Assembly: GCA_964629015.1 (NCBI GenBank)
Contig: CAZVMN010000001.1
Location: 248,001 to 312,000, forward strand
Source: Oceanococcus sp964629015
GTDB taxonomy: Bacteria > Pseudomonadota > Gammaproteobacteria > Nevskiales > Oceanococcaceae
Length of the DNA: 64,000 nucleotides
Direction of reading: 5' to 3'
The position numbers and the translations under genes were made by a program. Each line of letters opens with the position of its first letter. The first letter of the stretch is position 1. The notes beneath the pieces are model-generated. The model made no database searches and was not told where the DNA came from. It saw only the letters and a list, made by a program, of their open reading frames with translations. Shown here piece after piece: positions 52,588 to 61,757 of the stretch.

Positions 52588-53493
52588 ATGAAAATCGCTG
52601 TACTTTCGCGTAACAAAAACTTGTATTCCACCCGGCGTTTGGTTGAGGCCGGTCGGGAGCGCGGGCATGAGGTGCACGTCATCGATGCGTTGCGCTGCTA
52701 CATGAAAATCGTCTCCCACAAACCGGAGATCCATTACCGTGGCGAAAACCTGGACGGTTTCGATGCGGTGATTCCGCGTATTGGGGCCTCGATCACGTTC
52801 TACGGCACCGCCGTGCTGCGGCAATTCGAAATGATGGGCGTTTATCCGCTCAACGAATCTGTTGCGATCACACGGTCACGCGACAAGCTGCGCGCCCATC
52901 AATTGCTCGCGCGCAAAGGGATTGGAATGCCGGTCACCGGCTTTGCCCATTCCCCGGATGACACCAAAGATCTGATGCAGTTGGTCGGTGGCGCTCCGAT
53001 GGTGATCAAGCTGCTTGAAGGCACTCAGGGCGTGGGTGTGGTGTTGGCCGAGACCCAGCAAGCGGGTGAATCGGTCATCGAAGCCTTTCGGGGTTTGAAT
53101 GCCTACATCTTGCTGCAGGAATTCATCAAAGAAGCGGGTGGCGCGGATATTCGTTGCTTTGTGATCGGTGAGAAGGTGGTTGCAGCGATGCGTCGTCAGG
53201 GCAAAGACGGTGAATTCCGCAGCAATCTTCATCGCGGCGGAACCGCCGAAAAAGTTCGCATCACACCGGAAGAACGTTCCACGGCGGTGCGCGCGGCCAA
53301 GATCATGGGCCTGAATGTGGCCGGTGTGGACATCCTGCGCTCCAATCATGGTCCGGTCGTTATGGAGGTGAACTCCTCGCCGGGATTGGAAGGCATTGAA
53401 ACCATCACCGGTAAAGATGTGGCCGCGCTGATTTGTCAGTTTATCGAGCGCAACGGAAAATTTGGTCGCACGGGCACGCGAGGACGTGGGTGA
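52588..53493 (+). CDS. rimK: Ribosomal protein S6--L-glutamate ligase RimK
   Basis: 301 residues, matching the ~300 of E. coli RimK. ATP-grasp ligase that adds glutamates to the C-terminus of ribosomal protein S6. N-terminal MKIAVLSRNKNLYSTRRLVEAG; ATP-grasp motifs VIKLLEGTQGVGVVL and ILLQEFIKEAGGADIRCFVIG; Mg-binding VMEVNSSPGLEGIE. Starts eight bases after the retropepsin-like gene and overlaps the next gene as GTGA, a three-gene operon. Confidence 0.96.
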   Translation: MKIAVLSRNKNLYSTRRLVEAGRERGHEVHVIDALRCYMKIVSHKPEIHYRGENLDGFDAVIPRIGASITFYGTAVLRQFEMMGVYPLNESVAITRSRDKLRAHQLLARKGIGMPVTGFAHSPDDTKDLMQLVGGAPMVIKLLEGTQGVGVVLAETQQAGESVIEAFRGLNAYILLQEFIKEAGGADIRCFVIGEKVVAAMRRQGKDGEFRSNLHRGGTAEKVRITPEERSTAVRAAKIMGLNVAGVDILRSNHGPVVMEVNSSPGLEGIETITGKDVAALICQFIERNGKFGRTGTRGRG

Positions 53494-54512
53494 GCAATCT
53501 GGTTGTTGGTGGCTGCGAGATTGAGCGCGGCCAGCGCTATTCCATCGACCTGCCGATCGCGCAGCTGTATACGCATGCGCCTCTGACCATGCCCGTGCAG
53601 GTGCTGGCGGGTAAAAAGTCCGGCCCGGTGATGTTCGTCATCGCTGCGCTGCACGGTGACGAAATCAACGGCGTGGAAATTATCCGCCGTTTGTTGCGTA
53701 TGCCGCTGATGAACCGTCTGCGCGGCACCCTCATCGCGGTGCCGATTGTGAACGTACCCGGTTTCATCCAGCGTTCGCGTTACCTGCCGGATCGGCGCGA
53801 TCTCAATCGCAGTTTCCCCGGCAGTCCGACCGGTTCGCTGGCCGGGCGCATCGCCCACGGCTTGATCGAAGAGATCGTGGCCAAGTCCGACTACGGCATC
53901 GATCTGCACACCGGCGCGGTGCACCGGGCCAATTTGCCGCAGATCAGGGCCAATCTGGATTCGGAAGCCAATGCGCAACTGGCGCATGCCTTCGGTGCGC
54001 CGCTGATTCTGGATTCCAAACCGGCCGGCGGTACGCTGCGGGAGTACACCAGCGCCAACAAGATCCCGCTGCTGCTGTACGAGGCGGGTGAGGCGCTGCG
54101 CTTTGACGAGCCCTCGATTCGGGTTGGTCAGCGCGGCATCGTGAATGTGATGCGGCGCATCGGCATGTTGCCCAAAGCATCGCGTTCCCACCGGCAGCGC
54201 CAGCCGGTGTTTGCCAGTTCCAGTCAGTGGGTTCGTGCTGAAGCCAGTGGTGTATTGCGCACGGTCGTGGCGCTGGGCGAAAAAGTCTCGCGTGGGCAGC
54301 TGCTCGGCTATTTGTCCGATACCTTGGGCGAATCCGAAACCACCCTGGAATCGCCGGTGAGCGGTCTTGTCATCGGCAAGCTGAATTTGCCGTTAGTGTT
54401 CGCCGGAGAGGCCGTTTTCCACATCGCCCGGACCCGTCAGGCCGGGGTTGCGGCGGCGACTTGGGAAAAGCTGCAAGAAGTCGAGGACCTCCCCGAGCCA
54501 TCTATCGTTTGA
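53490..54512 (+). CDS. AstE/aspartoacylase-family zinc deacylase
   Basis: About 340 residues from GTG 53490, overlapping the rimK stop by four bases (GTGA). M14-related succinylglutamate desuccinylase/aspartoacylase fold. Zinc-site residues are in ALHGDEINGVE (H-G-D-E) and YGIDLHTGAV (His), and substrate residues in RDLNRSFPGSP. The C-terminal half carries a barrel-sandwich-like domain (GEKVSRGQLLGYLSDTLGESE). It likely cleaves an N-acyl-amino acid or gamma-glutamyl-type bond; linkage to rimK suggests a role in glutamate-tag metabolism, by inference. Confidence 0.82.
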   Translation: MSNLVVGGCEIERGQRYSIDLPIAQLYTHAPLTMPVQVLAGKKSGPVMFVIAALHGDEINGVEIIRRLLRMPLMNRLRGTLIAVPIVNVPGFIQRSRYLPDRRDLNRSFPGSPTGSLAGRIAHGLIEEIVAKSDYGIDLHTGAVHRANLPQIRANLDSEANAQLAHAFGAPLILDSKPAGGTLREYTSANKIPLLLYEAGEALRFDEPSIRVGQRGIVNVMRRIGMLPKASRSHRQRQPVFASSSQWVRAEASGVLRTVVALGEKVSRGQLLGYLSDTLGESETTLESPVSGLVIGKLNLPLVFAGEAVFHIARTRQAGVAAATWEKLQEVEDLPEPSIV

Positions 54513-54575
54513 GGCCCGTGTTGACGTTATGCTGTCCGCGGGGGCTGACAGACGCAAAAAGATAAGGAGAGCGTG

Positions 54576-54905
54576 ATGAGCACATACTGGATTCGCTTAA
54601 TCGTCGCATCATTGGTCGCCATGCTGGCGCAAACCAGCATGGTCCATGCCGGACCTCCGGCGCATGCTGCCAAGCATGGCCAGCTGCCTCCGGGACTGCA
54701 AAAACGCGCGGCTGAGGGCAAGGGGTTGCCGCCCGGCTGGCGCAAGAAACTACATCCCGGCGCGATCCTGGATCCGCAGATTTACGCCCATCGACAGGTA
54801 CTTACCGGGCCGGACTACGATGGTTTGATGACCATCCGCGTGGACAATGAGATCATCCGCCTGGTTGCCGCGACGCATGAAATCGTCGACATCCTGACGC
54901 GCTGA
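54576..54905 (+). CDS. Small exported protein, RcnB/CigR-like
   Basis: 109 residues from ATG 54576, with an excellent AAGGAGA site five bases before it; a GTG codon just upstream is unlikely. Signal peptide (LIVASLVAMLAQTSMVHA). The mature part has KHGQLPPGLQKRAAEGKGLPPGWRKKLHPG, a pattern found in RcnB- and CigR-type small periplasmic proteins, then PQIYAHRQVLTGPDYDG and DNEIIRLVAATHEIVDIL. Function not known. Confidence 0.75.
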   Translation: MSTYWIRLIVASLVAMLAQTSMVHAGPPAHAAKHGQLPPGLQKRAAEGKGLPPGWRKKLHPGAILDPQIYAHRQVLTGPDYDGLMTIRVDNEIIRLVAATHEIVDILTR

Positions 54906-54906
54906 A

Positions 54907-55740
54907 TTAGCAGGCTTTGAGCCCCTCGGCCAAATTCGGATAGCGGGGTTCAAAACCCAGTTCGCGCTTGGCTTTGCGGATATCAAGTTGTCGTGATTCG
55001 CGATAGAAGCTCAGCAATGCTGGCGTGAAGATTTTCTGCGCTTCGTCCCAACCTACCAGTGGCGGGCTGGGCAAGCCAAGATGTTCGGCCACCTGTAAAA
55101 AATACTGGCTCATACTGTCGGGCGTGCCGTCGCTGATGTTGTACACCCCATCGCCATGTTCTGCGGCCAGCCACAGCGCCGTAGCCAGATCCTCGGCATG
55201 AATGCGATTGCTGACGGGCGCTTGTGTTGGGTTGAGCACCGGGCGCGCCTCACGAATGCGTTGCTCGGGCAAGCGCCCAGGGCCGTAAATTCCGGGCACG
55301 CGCAGTATCGCCAACCGCGCGCCGCTGCGTGCGGCCCATCCCTGCAATTGCAGTTCGGCATCCAGGCGACGCTTGGCGCGGTCGGTTATCGGTTCAGGCG
55401 GTTGTTGTTCGTCAATGCGCTCGCCCGCGCAGTCGCCGTAAACACCACTGGTGCTGATGTAGACCAGGACTTCAACCTCGGTCAATGCGGCAGTCAGGTT
55501 GCTGATGCGGGGATCATGCACGCCTTCTCGTGGAGGCGGCGCGGTGACGATCACCCGCCCGGACAACTGCGGCAGACTGTCCGCGTCATCAAGATCACCT
55601 ACCACCGGGGTCAAATGCGTCAATGCTTCGACTTGCTCCGGCTCGAAGTGGCGCGATAGCGCTTCAACGGGCAAGCCCTGGGCATCCAGTTGTGCGGCCA
55701 GCCGCGCGGCGACATCGCCGTAACCCACCAACCAGATCAG
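54907..55740 (-). CDS. SDR / NAD-dependent epimerase-like protein (YeeZ type)
   Basis: About 277 residues. Rossmann strand and nucleotide loop ILIWLVGYGDVAARLAAQL, then an SDR core with YISTSGVYGDCAGERI and LAILRVPGIYGPGR, typical of YeeZ-like atypical short-chain dehydrogenases. The start is unclear: the hemY stop is at 55737, and the first beta strand has only CTG (55740, overlapping as CTGA), TTG (55731) or GTG (55728) in frame. The last two would cut off the strand, so I extend to CTG. Substrate unknown. Confidence 0.75.
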   Translation of the reverse strand: MIWLVGYGDVAARLAAQLDAQGLPVEALSRHFEPEQVEALTHLTPVVGDLDDADSLPQLSGRVIVTAPPPREGVHDPRISNLTAALTEVEVLVYISTSGVYGDCAGERIDEQQPPEPITDRAKRRLDAELQLQGWAARSGARLAILRVPGIYGPGRLPEQRIREARPVLNPTQAPVSNRIHAEDLATALWLAAEHGDGVYNISDGTPDSMSQYFLQVAEHLGLPSPPLVGWDEAQKIFTPALLSFYRESRQLDIRKAKRELGFEPRYPNLAEGLKAC

Positions 55741-56975
55741 GATGGTGATGACTCCTTGGGCAGCAATTCCGCGCTGGGCGTTGAGATGGCCTTGGGCGAC
55801 AAACTGCTTTCCAGCCCCTCGCGGAACAACTGCAGGGCGGCGGTTTCGTCTTCGCCCTGCTGAATCAGCAATTTGCCCAATTCCAGACGAATTTCTGGTG
55901 ACGGATAGCTGCGCAGACAGGCTTCGAAATAGCTCCGCGCGCGACCCCACAGACGATTGCGTAGGCACAATCGACCGGCAATGATGAGCAACTCGGCCTT
56001 TTCGCCGTGCTGCTTGATCCATTCTTCGACTTTGGCCAACTGGCGCACCACATCACCACCATCGAGTTCGCCATAGACCAGCGCGAGTTCGGCATGCCAG
56101 TGATGGCGCAATTCGGCCACGATCAGGCGCAAACCATCGACGTCGATGTTGAGGTCATGACACAACTGGGCGTAATGGGCGATGAGCTTGGGATCATGCT
56201 GAAGATTCTTGTCGACCTCCTGCCATGCACTGCGCAGGGCATCCACGCGACCGCTGGCCCGGGCTTGACTGAGCAAGGCGGTATGCGCCTGAAGCGCGCT
56301 GTCTTGAATCAATTCGGCATCGACCACACCGCGTGCCGCTGGCAGGCTGGCCTTGAGATCTTCCCAACGATTGAGTTGCTGCAGCAGGCTGAGTTTGAGC
56401 GCCATCGCACCGCGGTGTCGCGGTTGCTCGCTGAGCAGCGATTCAACCGCATCCAGCGCTTCGCCACTGCGGCCGTCATCGGCCCACATCTGCGCGCGGC
56501 GCAGCAGCACGGCGGCGTGATTGGAAGGATCGGATTCATCCGCCAGGGCCAGATACTCATCACGCCGCTGGGTGTTGTTCTGACGATGCGCGGCCTCAGC
56601 AGCGTACAGATAGTTCGCGCCCGGATCTTCGCTTTGCGAAATGCGTTTGAGCAGTTCGGCTTCGGCCTTGTCGAACTGGCCGGCCGCGAGTTGTTTCAGG
56701 CCCAGATGCAGCTGTTTGCGGGCTTGCTCCAGACGACGGTCGCGAACCATCTCGCTGACCTGCCCTGGCAGACGCACGCTCTTGGTGATCAAGCGCCCTG
56801 CGAGTGAAATCAGCGCAATCGCCACCACGCTGATCAGGATCAGCCCGGTCAGGCTGCTTTCAACCGTGTAGCCGGCGATCTGGATAAGGACATAGCCCGG
56901 GTCATCACGCAGATTGGCGGCCACCAGCCCGCCGATGGCCAGGGCCAAAGCCGGCAGTATGAGCCAGCGAATCAT
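55737..56975 (-). CDS. hemY: HemY-like tetratricopeptide protein of haem operon
   Basis: About 412 residues from ATG 56975, which overlaps the hemX stop as ATGA; upstream codons are unrelated. Two N-terminal membrane helices (WLILPALALAIGGLVAANL and GLILISVVAIALISLAG) form the HemY_N domain, followed by about eight TPR-like repeats facing the cytoplasm or periplasm. It is conserved downstream of hemD in Gammaproteobacteria. Not the protoporphyrinogen oxidase HemY of Bacillus. Role is probably scaffolding of haem enzymes; unproven. Confidence 0.9.
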   Translation of the reverse strand: MIRWLILPALALAIGGLVAANLRDDPGYVLIQIAGYTVESSLTGLILISVVAIALISLAGRLITKSVRLPGQVSEMVRDRRLEQARKQLHLGLKQLAAGQFDKAEAELLKRISQSEDPGANYLYAAEAAHRQNNTQRRDEYLALADESDPSNHAAVLLRRAQMWADDGRSGEALDAVESLLSEQPRHRGAMALKLSLLQQLNRWEDLKASLPAARGVVDAELIQDSALQAHTALLSQARASGRVDALRSAWQEVDKNLQHDPKLIAHYAQLCHDLNIDVDGLRLIVAELRHHWHAELALVYGELDGGDVVRQLAKVEEWIKQHGEKAELLIIAGRLCLRNRLWGRARSYFEACLRSYPSPEIRLELGKLLIQQGEDETAALQLFREGLESSLSPKAISTPSAELLPKESSPS

Positions 56976-58207
56976 GCCCCACGCCCCACAGCGCGCAGTG
57001 CGGTCAGGCTGCCGGAAATGTCCGGCAACGCCGGTTTGATGGTTTGCTTCTGCAAATCGGCAATCGCCGCACGTGCCGCTTTGGTTGAGGCTTGCTGCGG
57101 GTTGAAGTACTGCTGCAACCACTCATCGGCCTGGCGCAAGGCCACTTTGAAGTTGGCACTGTCCTGTTTGAGCAGGGCCAAGCGGGCGCTTTCCAGCTGC
57201 AGGCGCAGGTTCTGCTTGAGGTAGAAGCCCTGGTCAGGTGGCAGCAGCGGCTCGCGGCGCTCGACGTCACGGCGCACCGAGATCAAGCTGCCGACCGCTT
57301 CATTCAGCGACACCCACAAACGCTGATGCCAGGGCGCATCCTCGGGGCCTGTGGTGAGCTTGAGTTCATTGCTGAACGCGCCGCGCGCTGTTTCCTGAAT
57401 TTCCAGAGCACCGACTTGGTCGACCAAGCTGCTCAGCTTAAGGGCCAGTGCTTGTTCATCCGGGCGTTCCACGCTGTCCAGTCGAGTGAGCTCGCGCGTG
57501 ATCTGCTCACGCACTTTGAAATAGGCCGGGTTGGCCAGGCTGACCAAGCGTTCGTCGGCCAGTTTTAAGGCGATTTGCGCGCCATCGACGTCCTGCTGCA
57601 GTTGCAGACGGGTGTTGGCAACCAGTAGCAGATGCTCAATCTCCGCACGCTGCCAAGCGTGTTGCCCGCCCTGAACCTGCTCAGCCAAGGTCTGCAACGC
57701 CCCATCCACGCGTTGCTGGTGAGCGCGGTTGTCATTTTGAGCGCGCTGCAGCTCTTGCTGGCTACGCTCCAGTTCGCGGGTGCGCTCAGCCATGGTGTCA
57801 AACCACTGGCCGCGACCTTTGCTGTCAACGCCCAATTCGGACACCGTGGTGTTCAGAGCATCCACGCGGCTTTCCAGGGCAAAGCGCTGGTGTTCAAAAT
57901 TCTGCACCACCAAATAGCCTGCAGCGCCCAAGCCGGCGATGGCGATCAAGGCGATCAGCACCAGCAACAGTGCCGCGATCCCGCTGCGCGAGGCCGGGCG
58001 GTCATTGGCTATGACCTTGGGTGCGGCGGGCGGCGGTGTTGGCGCGGCCGCTTGCGGAGGGTTGTCTTGCTCCGCGCGTGGTGCGTCGGCGCCCGCGTCG
58101 GTGTTGTCAGCACCCGCATCATCAGAGATGTCTCGGATGTCCTCGTTCTTGGCGTCCTGGTTGCCTTCCGCTGCAGTTTTTTTATCGTCGGTCATGAGTC
58201 CACTCAT
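56972..58207 (-). CDS. hemX: HemX family protein
   Basis: About 411 residues from ATG 58207; ATG 58195 is an alternative. Acidic Asp/Ala-rich N-terminus with a Pro-rich stretch (PQAAAPTPPPAAPK), a single transmembrane helix (IAALLLVLIALIAIAGLGAAGYLV), then a coiled-coil segment (ALNTTVSELGV to RVDGALQTLAEQ) and the HemX domain (QRAEIEHLLLVANTRLQLQQD). Often annotated uroporphyrinogen-III C-methyltransferase, but it lacks SAM-methyltransferase motifs, so that name is doubtful. It starts inside hemD. Confidence 0.92.
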   Translation of the reverse strand: MSGLMTDDKKTAAEGNQDAKNEDIRDISDDAGADNTDAGADAPRAEQDNPPQAAAPTPPPAAPKVIANDRPASRSGIAALLLVLIALIAIAGLGAAGYLVVQNFEHQRFALESRVDALNTTVSELGVDSKGRGQWFDTMAERTRELERSQQELQRAQNDNRAHQQRVDGALQTLAEQVQGGQHAWQRAEIEHLLLVANTRLQLQQDVDGAQIALKLADERLVSLANPAYFKVREQITRELTRLDSVERPDEQALALKLSSLVDQVGALEIQETARGAFSNELKLTTGPEDAPWHQRLWVSLNEAVGSLISVRRDVERREPLLPPDQGFYLKQNLRLQLESARLALLKQDSANFKVALRQADEWLQQYFNPQQASTKAARAAIADLQKQTIKPALPDISGSLTALRAVGRGA

Positions 58208-58922
58208 TGAGGGCCGTCAGCAGGGCGTCGTCGCTCATCGTCGGCAGCGCAGTCAGCGCCGCGCTGAACCCCAGCTGACGGGCCAGTTTACACAGCCGGG
58301 GGCTGGCGACAAGCGTGTCCAGAGTCAGTCCCCGCGACAGCTCGTGGGTATGCATCAGATGTGCCCACTGACGCAATCCATGTCCGCTGCTGAATACCAG
58401 CTTGGGCCGCAAATTCAGCAACGGGTTCAGTTCCTCGGCGGCATAATCGACGCCTCGGCGGCGATACAGCCGCAGCTTGCGGACTTCACAACCACGAGCG
58501 CTGAGAGCCTGTTTGATCTGACGCCGCCCGCCGCTGCCAGCCATAAGCGCGATGCGCCCCGCCAGCGCGGGTGCATTCGGCGCGCCCAACAACGACTCGC
58601 TGGAGCCGCCCGGCGGTGTCCAATGTACCGGCCAGCCGTGTTGGCGTAACCGCATCGCGGTCGCTTTGCCGATGGCAATGATTGAGGCGCGGGGCGGTTG
58701 GGGCCAGATCGCCAGGGCCGCATCGACGGCGTTGCGACTGGTGAAAATCCACCAGTCCGCCTGCCTTGCCCAGTCACGATCTTGCTGTCTTGGCGCGCGC
58801 GCCGGCGGCGTGATGCAGGTTAATGGGAGCGCATGAGTGATGTAGCCAGCGGCACGTAAATGCGCCGCGGTGGTTTCAATCTGTGCTTGCGGGCGCGTTA
58901 GCAGAACGTGCAGAGCAGACAC
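58182..58922 (-). CDS. hemD: Uroporphyrinogen-III synthase
   Basis: 246 residues, GTG start four bases after hemC. Two-domain cyclase that inverts ring D of hydroxymethylbilane. Family landmarks LLTRPQAQIETTAAHLRAAG, WWIFTSRNAVDAAL, ALAGRIALMAGSGGRRQIKQAL and VFSSGHGLRQWAHL match this poorly conserved family. Located in hemC-hemD-hemX-hemY. Confidence 0.93.
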   Translation of the reverse strand: MSALHVLLTRPQAQIETTAAHLRAAGYITHALPLTCITPPARAPRQQDRDWARQADWWIFTSRNAVDAALAIWPQPPRASIIAIGKATAMRLRQHGWPVHWTPPGGSSESLLGAPNAPALAGRIALMAGSGGRRQIKQALSARGCEVRKLRLYRRRGVDYAAEELNPLLNLRPKLVFSSGHGLRQWAHLMHTHELSRGLTLDTLVASPRLCKLARQLGFSAALTALPTMSDDALLTALNEWTHDRR

Positions 58923-58926
58923 AGTC

Positions 58927-59844
58927 TCACGCCGACTGCAGGCGCTGAAGTATGCTGCGGCCGCCTTGGGCGAGCAGGTTTTCGCCCAACTGGGTGCCGA
59001 GCGCTACCGCTTGATCCAGTGGTGCACGACCTTCATCACGCAGCATCTCGCCGTTGTTGGGGTCACCCATCAGGGCGCGCAACCACAGGCTGTCGCCTTC
59101 GATTTCGGCATAAGCTGCTACTGGCGTCTGACAACTGCTGCCCATGCAGTGGCCGACGGCACGCTCAGCCTGAACGCGCAGTGTAGTTACAGGATCAGCC
59201 AGCGGTGCGATCAGCGCTCGCACGCGCTCATCGGTGAGGCGACATTCCACGCCCAAAGCGCCCTGACCGATTGCCGGTAGCATCTCTTCGGGTTCCAGTA
59301 TGTGATCGATGCGCGTGTCATAACCCATGCGCTTCAGCCCAGAGGCGGCCAGCAGAATGGCATCGTAGTCGCCGGCATCGAGCTTGCCCATGCGCGTCTG
59401 GATATTGCCGCGCAGCAGCTTGATATCCAGATCGGGACGTCGCGCGATGACCTGCAGTTGCCGCCGTTGGCTGGCTGTGCCCACGCAGGCACCGTGAGGC
59501 AGGTCATCCAGATTTTTTACGCCGAGCAAGGCGTCACGCGGATCGTGTCGTTCGAGAATCGCGACCAGGCCCAGGCCGTCGGGGAAATGCGCCGGGACAT
59601 CCTTCATGGAATGCACCGCGATGTCGGCCTCATTGTCGAGGAGCGCTTGCTCCAATTCTTTGACGAACAAGCCCTTGCCACCCAGCTGCGACAATGACGA
59701 GCGCAACCACTGGTCGCCTTTGGTTTCCATCGGACAGATTTCGATCGTCAGCTGCGGGTGCAGCTGGCGCAAAGCATCGGCGACAAAGTCGGCCTGCCAC
59801 CGCGCCAGAGGACTGCGGCGGGTGGCGATACGGAGGGTGGACAT
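58927..59844 (-). CDS. hemC: Hydroxymethylbilane synthase (porphobilinogen deaminase)
   Basis: 305 residues. Starts MSTLRIATRRSPLARWQADFVADAL, has GDQWLRSSLSQLGGKGLFVKELEQALL, the catalytic Asp region HSMKDVP, and the cofactor-bearing Cys in GHCMGSSCQTPVAAYAE, where the dipyrromethane attaches. It polymerises four porphobilinogens. Its ATG shares a base with the algR stop (TGATG), so the regulator and haem genes are coupled. Confidence 0.97.
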   Translation of the reverse strand: MSTLRIATRRSPLARWQADFVADALRQLHPQLTIEICPMETKGDQWLRSSLSQLGGKGLFVKELEQALLDNEADIAVHSMKDVPAHFPDGLGLVAILERHDPRDALLGVKNLDDLPHGACVGTASQRRQLQVIARRPDLDIKLLRGNIQTRMGKLDAGDYDAILLAASGLKRMGYDTRIDHILEPEEMLPAIGQGALGVECRLTDERVRALIAPLADPVTTLRVQAERAVGHCMGSSCQTPVAAYAEIEGDSLWLRALMGDPNNGEMLRDEGRAPLDQAVALGTQLGENLLAQGGRSILQRLQSA

Positions 59845-60602
59845 CAGATTGGTGTGCTCTTGAACAGCAGTCGTCGGATTTCGGCCAGGCGGCGGCGGCT
59901 GACCGGGAGCTTGTCCCGGCTATGGCGCACGGTGAGAGTTGCACCGTGCAGGCCATGGTCGTCGCTGCGCTCCAGGCCCACGATATATTCGGTGTTGACC
60001 AGCACCTTGCGGTGCACGCGGATGAATTGCGGCGTCAGATCATCTTCCAGATGACGCAGCGATTCCTCAATCAGCACTTCACCCTGCAGATGATAAACCG
60101 TGGTGTACTTCTGATCAGCCAGAAAATAAATGATGTCTTCAACCGCGATGCGCACCTGACCGTCTCGCGTGGTCGCGACGATGTGGCTTCGGTCGCTATG
60201 GGTATGCGCTGGGCGTTTCTGACTCAGCGCATCAACCTGCGCTTTGCTCGGGCGGCGAGCGGTACGCAGCGCTTCGCCCAGTTTGTCTTTCTTGATCGGC
60301 TTGAGAAGGTAACCCGAGGCAATCGTGTCAAAGGCCGACAGGGCATGCTCGGAAAATGCGGTGGTGAAGATGATCGCTGGCGGCAGCGTTTTCTTGCTCA
60401 GCGTGCGGGCGACTTGCAAGCCGTCCATCCCCGGCATGCGGATATCCAGCAACAGGATGTCCGGCTCGGTGTCTTCGATAGCCTTGAGAGCGCTTTTGCC
60501 ATCCGCGGCTTCACCAGCCAGTTCAAACCCGGGGAAATGTTCGAGCAGACCTTTGAGGCGCTCGCGCGCCAGTGGCTCGTCATCGACGATCAGGACCTTC
60601 AT
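59844..60602 (-). CDS. algR: LytTR-family response regulator, AlgR-like
   Basis: 252 residues. Receiver domain with acidic pair VDDEPLARERLKG and phosphorylated Asp in PDILLLDIRMPGMDG, plus the Lys of KPIKKDKL. C-terminal LytTR DNA-binding domain (EDIIYFLADQKYTTVYHL, LDDLTPQFIRVHRKVLVN). In P. aeruginosa AlgR controls alginate, twitching and haem-operon-linked genes. The algZ stop overlaps its start by four bases. Confidence 0.95.
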   Translation of the reverse strand: MKVLIVDDEPLARERLKGLLEHFPGFELAGEAADGKSALKAIEDTEPDILLLDIRMPGMDGLQVARTLSKKTLPPAIIFTTAFSEHALSAFDTIASGYLLKPIKKDKLGEALRTARRPSKAQVDALSQKRPAHTHSDRSHIVATTRDGQVRIAVEDIIYFLADQKYTTVYHLQGEVLIEESLRHLEDDLTPQFIRVHRKVLVNTEYIVGLERSDDHGLHGATLTVRHSRDKLPVSRRRLAEIRRLLFKSTPI

Positions 60603-61633
60603 AGCGGTACACGCAATTCCGCGCGATATCCCTCCTGCGTCTGCCTCGTATCGAGGCTTCCTCGCTCATCGTATAACAAACGCAGACGCTGGCGAATATT
60701 GTCCTGGGCGATGCCGCTGCCAATGTGATCATCGTTGTGGGTGGGTATCGGGTTGCTGACAACGATGACCAGTTCGTTGCGTTGGCGACGAATCACCACG
60801 TTCAGGGTGCCACCGCCGGGTATGTTTTCGATGCCGTGATAGATCGCGTTCTCCAGCAACGGCTGTAAGCTCAGCAGTGGCAGGGTCAGATCATCCAGGC
60901 CCTCCTCCACGTCCCAGTGCTGGGTCAGGCGGTCACCCAGGCGAATTTGTTCCACCCGTAAGTATGTTTTGCCCAGATCGATCTCATCGGCCAAGCGGTT
61001 GAACGGTTTACGGTTTTTTAAAATGGCGCGAAACAGGTCGGACAGATCCTCAAGCAGAGACTCGGCGTCGTCTGGTCGCCCTGGGATCAATGCGGCCACG
61101 CTGTTCAGGCTGTTGAAAAAAAAGTGCGGTCGGATGCGCGCTTGCAGCGCGGCAAAGCGCGCCTCGGCAGAGGCTTGAACCTGACGCCGCCAAGCGTGGA
61201 TGACATAAAAGTAGCGCAGTACGGCTGCCGCCACGATCGAGCAAATCAGCGCATTGCGCGCCAGAAACAATATATGAGAGTTGGGCAGGAGAAAGCTTTC
61301 CCAGCCCATCATTCGGCCGACGTGATACGCCACCTCGCTGACCAGCAAGGTGATGCCAACCAGCACGATGAAAGCCACGCCGGCCAAGGTGGTGGCCGAG
61401 AGACGGTCAAAGTAACGGCGCAACCAGCATAGGGCGGCCGCTGAAAGCAGACTGATCCAGTGCAGATAGAGCGAGACAACGATCATCTTCGGGCCGAGAA
61501 TCAGCTGATCGGTAGGCGATGCCAGCACCAGCAGGCAAGATACGATCTGGCTGATCAGCAACAAACCCAGCACTGCCGGTGTGTGACAGAAGTTGGGCAA
61601 AAAGCTCTGCGGCGTAAGCGGCTCGCTGTTCAT
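60599..61633 (-). CDS. algZ: AlgZ-like membrane sensor kinase
   Basis: About 344 residues from ATG 61633 (MNSEPLTPQSFLPNFCHTPAVLGLL), which matches AlgZ; upstream frame is unrelated. Four to five transmembrane helices (VLGLLLISQIVSCLLVLAS, then others up to ~150), then the His-kinase segment ARIRPHFFFNSLNSVAAL, where the His is the autophosphorylation site, and an HATPase region (LQPLLENAIYHGIENIPGGG). It signals to AlgR. Divergent from argH, the same arrangement as in Pseudomonas. Confidence 0.93.
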   Translation of the reverse strand: MNSEPLTPQSFLPNFCHTPAVLGLLLISQIVSCLLVLASPTDQLILGPKMIVVSLYLHWISLLSAAALCWLRRYFDRLSATTLAGVAFIVLVGITLLVSEVAYHVGRMMGWESFLLPNSHILFLARNALICSIVAAAVLRYFYVIHAWRRQVQASAEARFAALQARIRPHFFFNSLNSVAALIPGRPDDAESLLEDLSDLFRAILKNRKPFNRLADEIDLGKTYLRVEQIRLGDRLTQHWDVEEGLDDLTLPLLSLQPLLENAIYHGIENIPGGGTLNVVIRRQRNELVIVVSNPIPTHNDDHIGSGIAQDNIRQRLRLLYDERGSLDTRQTQEGYRAELRVPL

Positions 61634-61757
61634 CCAGCAAGCATACTCAAACTTGCGGTGCGTTTGCCCAGGCGGAACCTGATTATTGCGCTGGGCCGGT
61701 TTGTTATCATCCGCAGCCATTTTCCGGGGCCTTGCGGCCTCTCAACGGGTTGTGATC

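Noticed and set aside
58182..58207. Frameshift between hemD and hemX
   Set aside because: The overlap is a normal in-frame restart; both proteins are complete.
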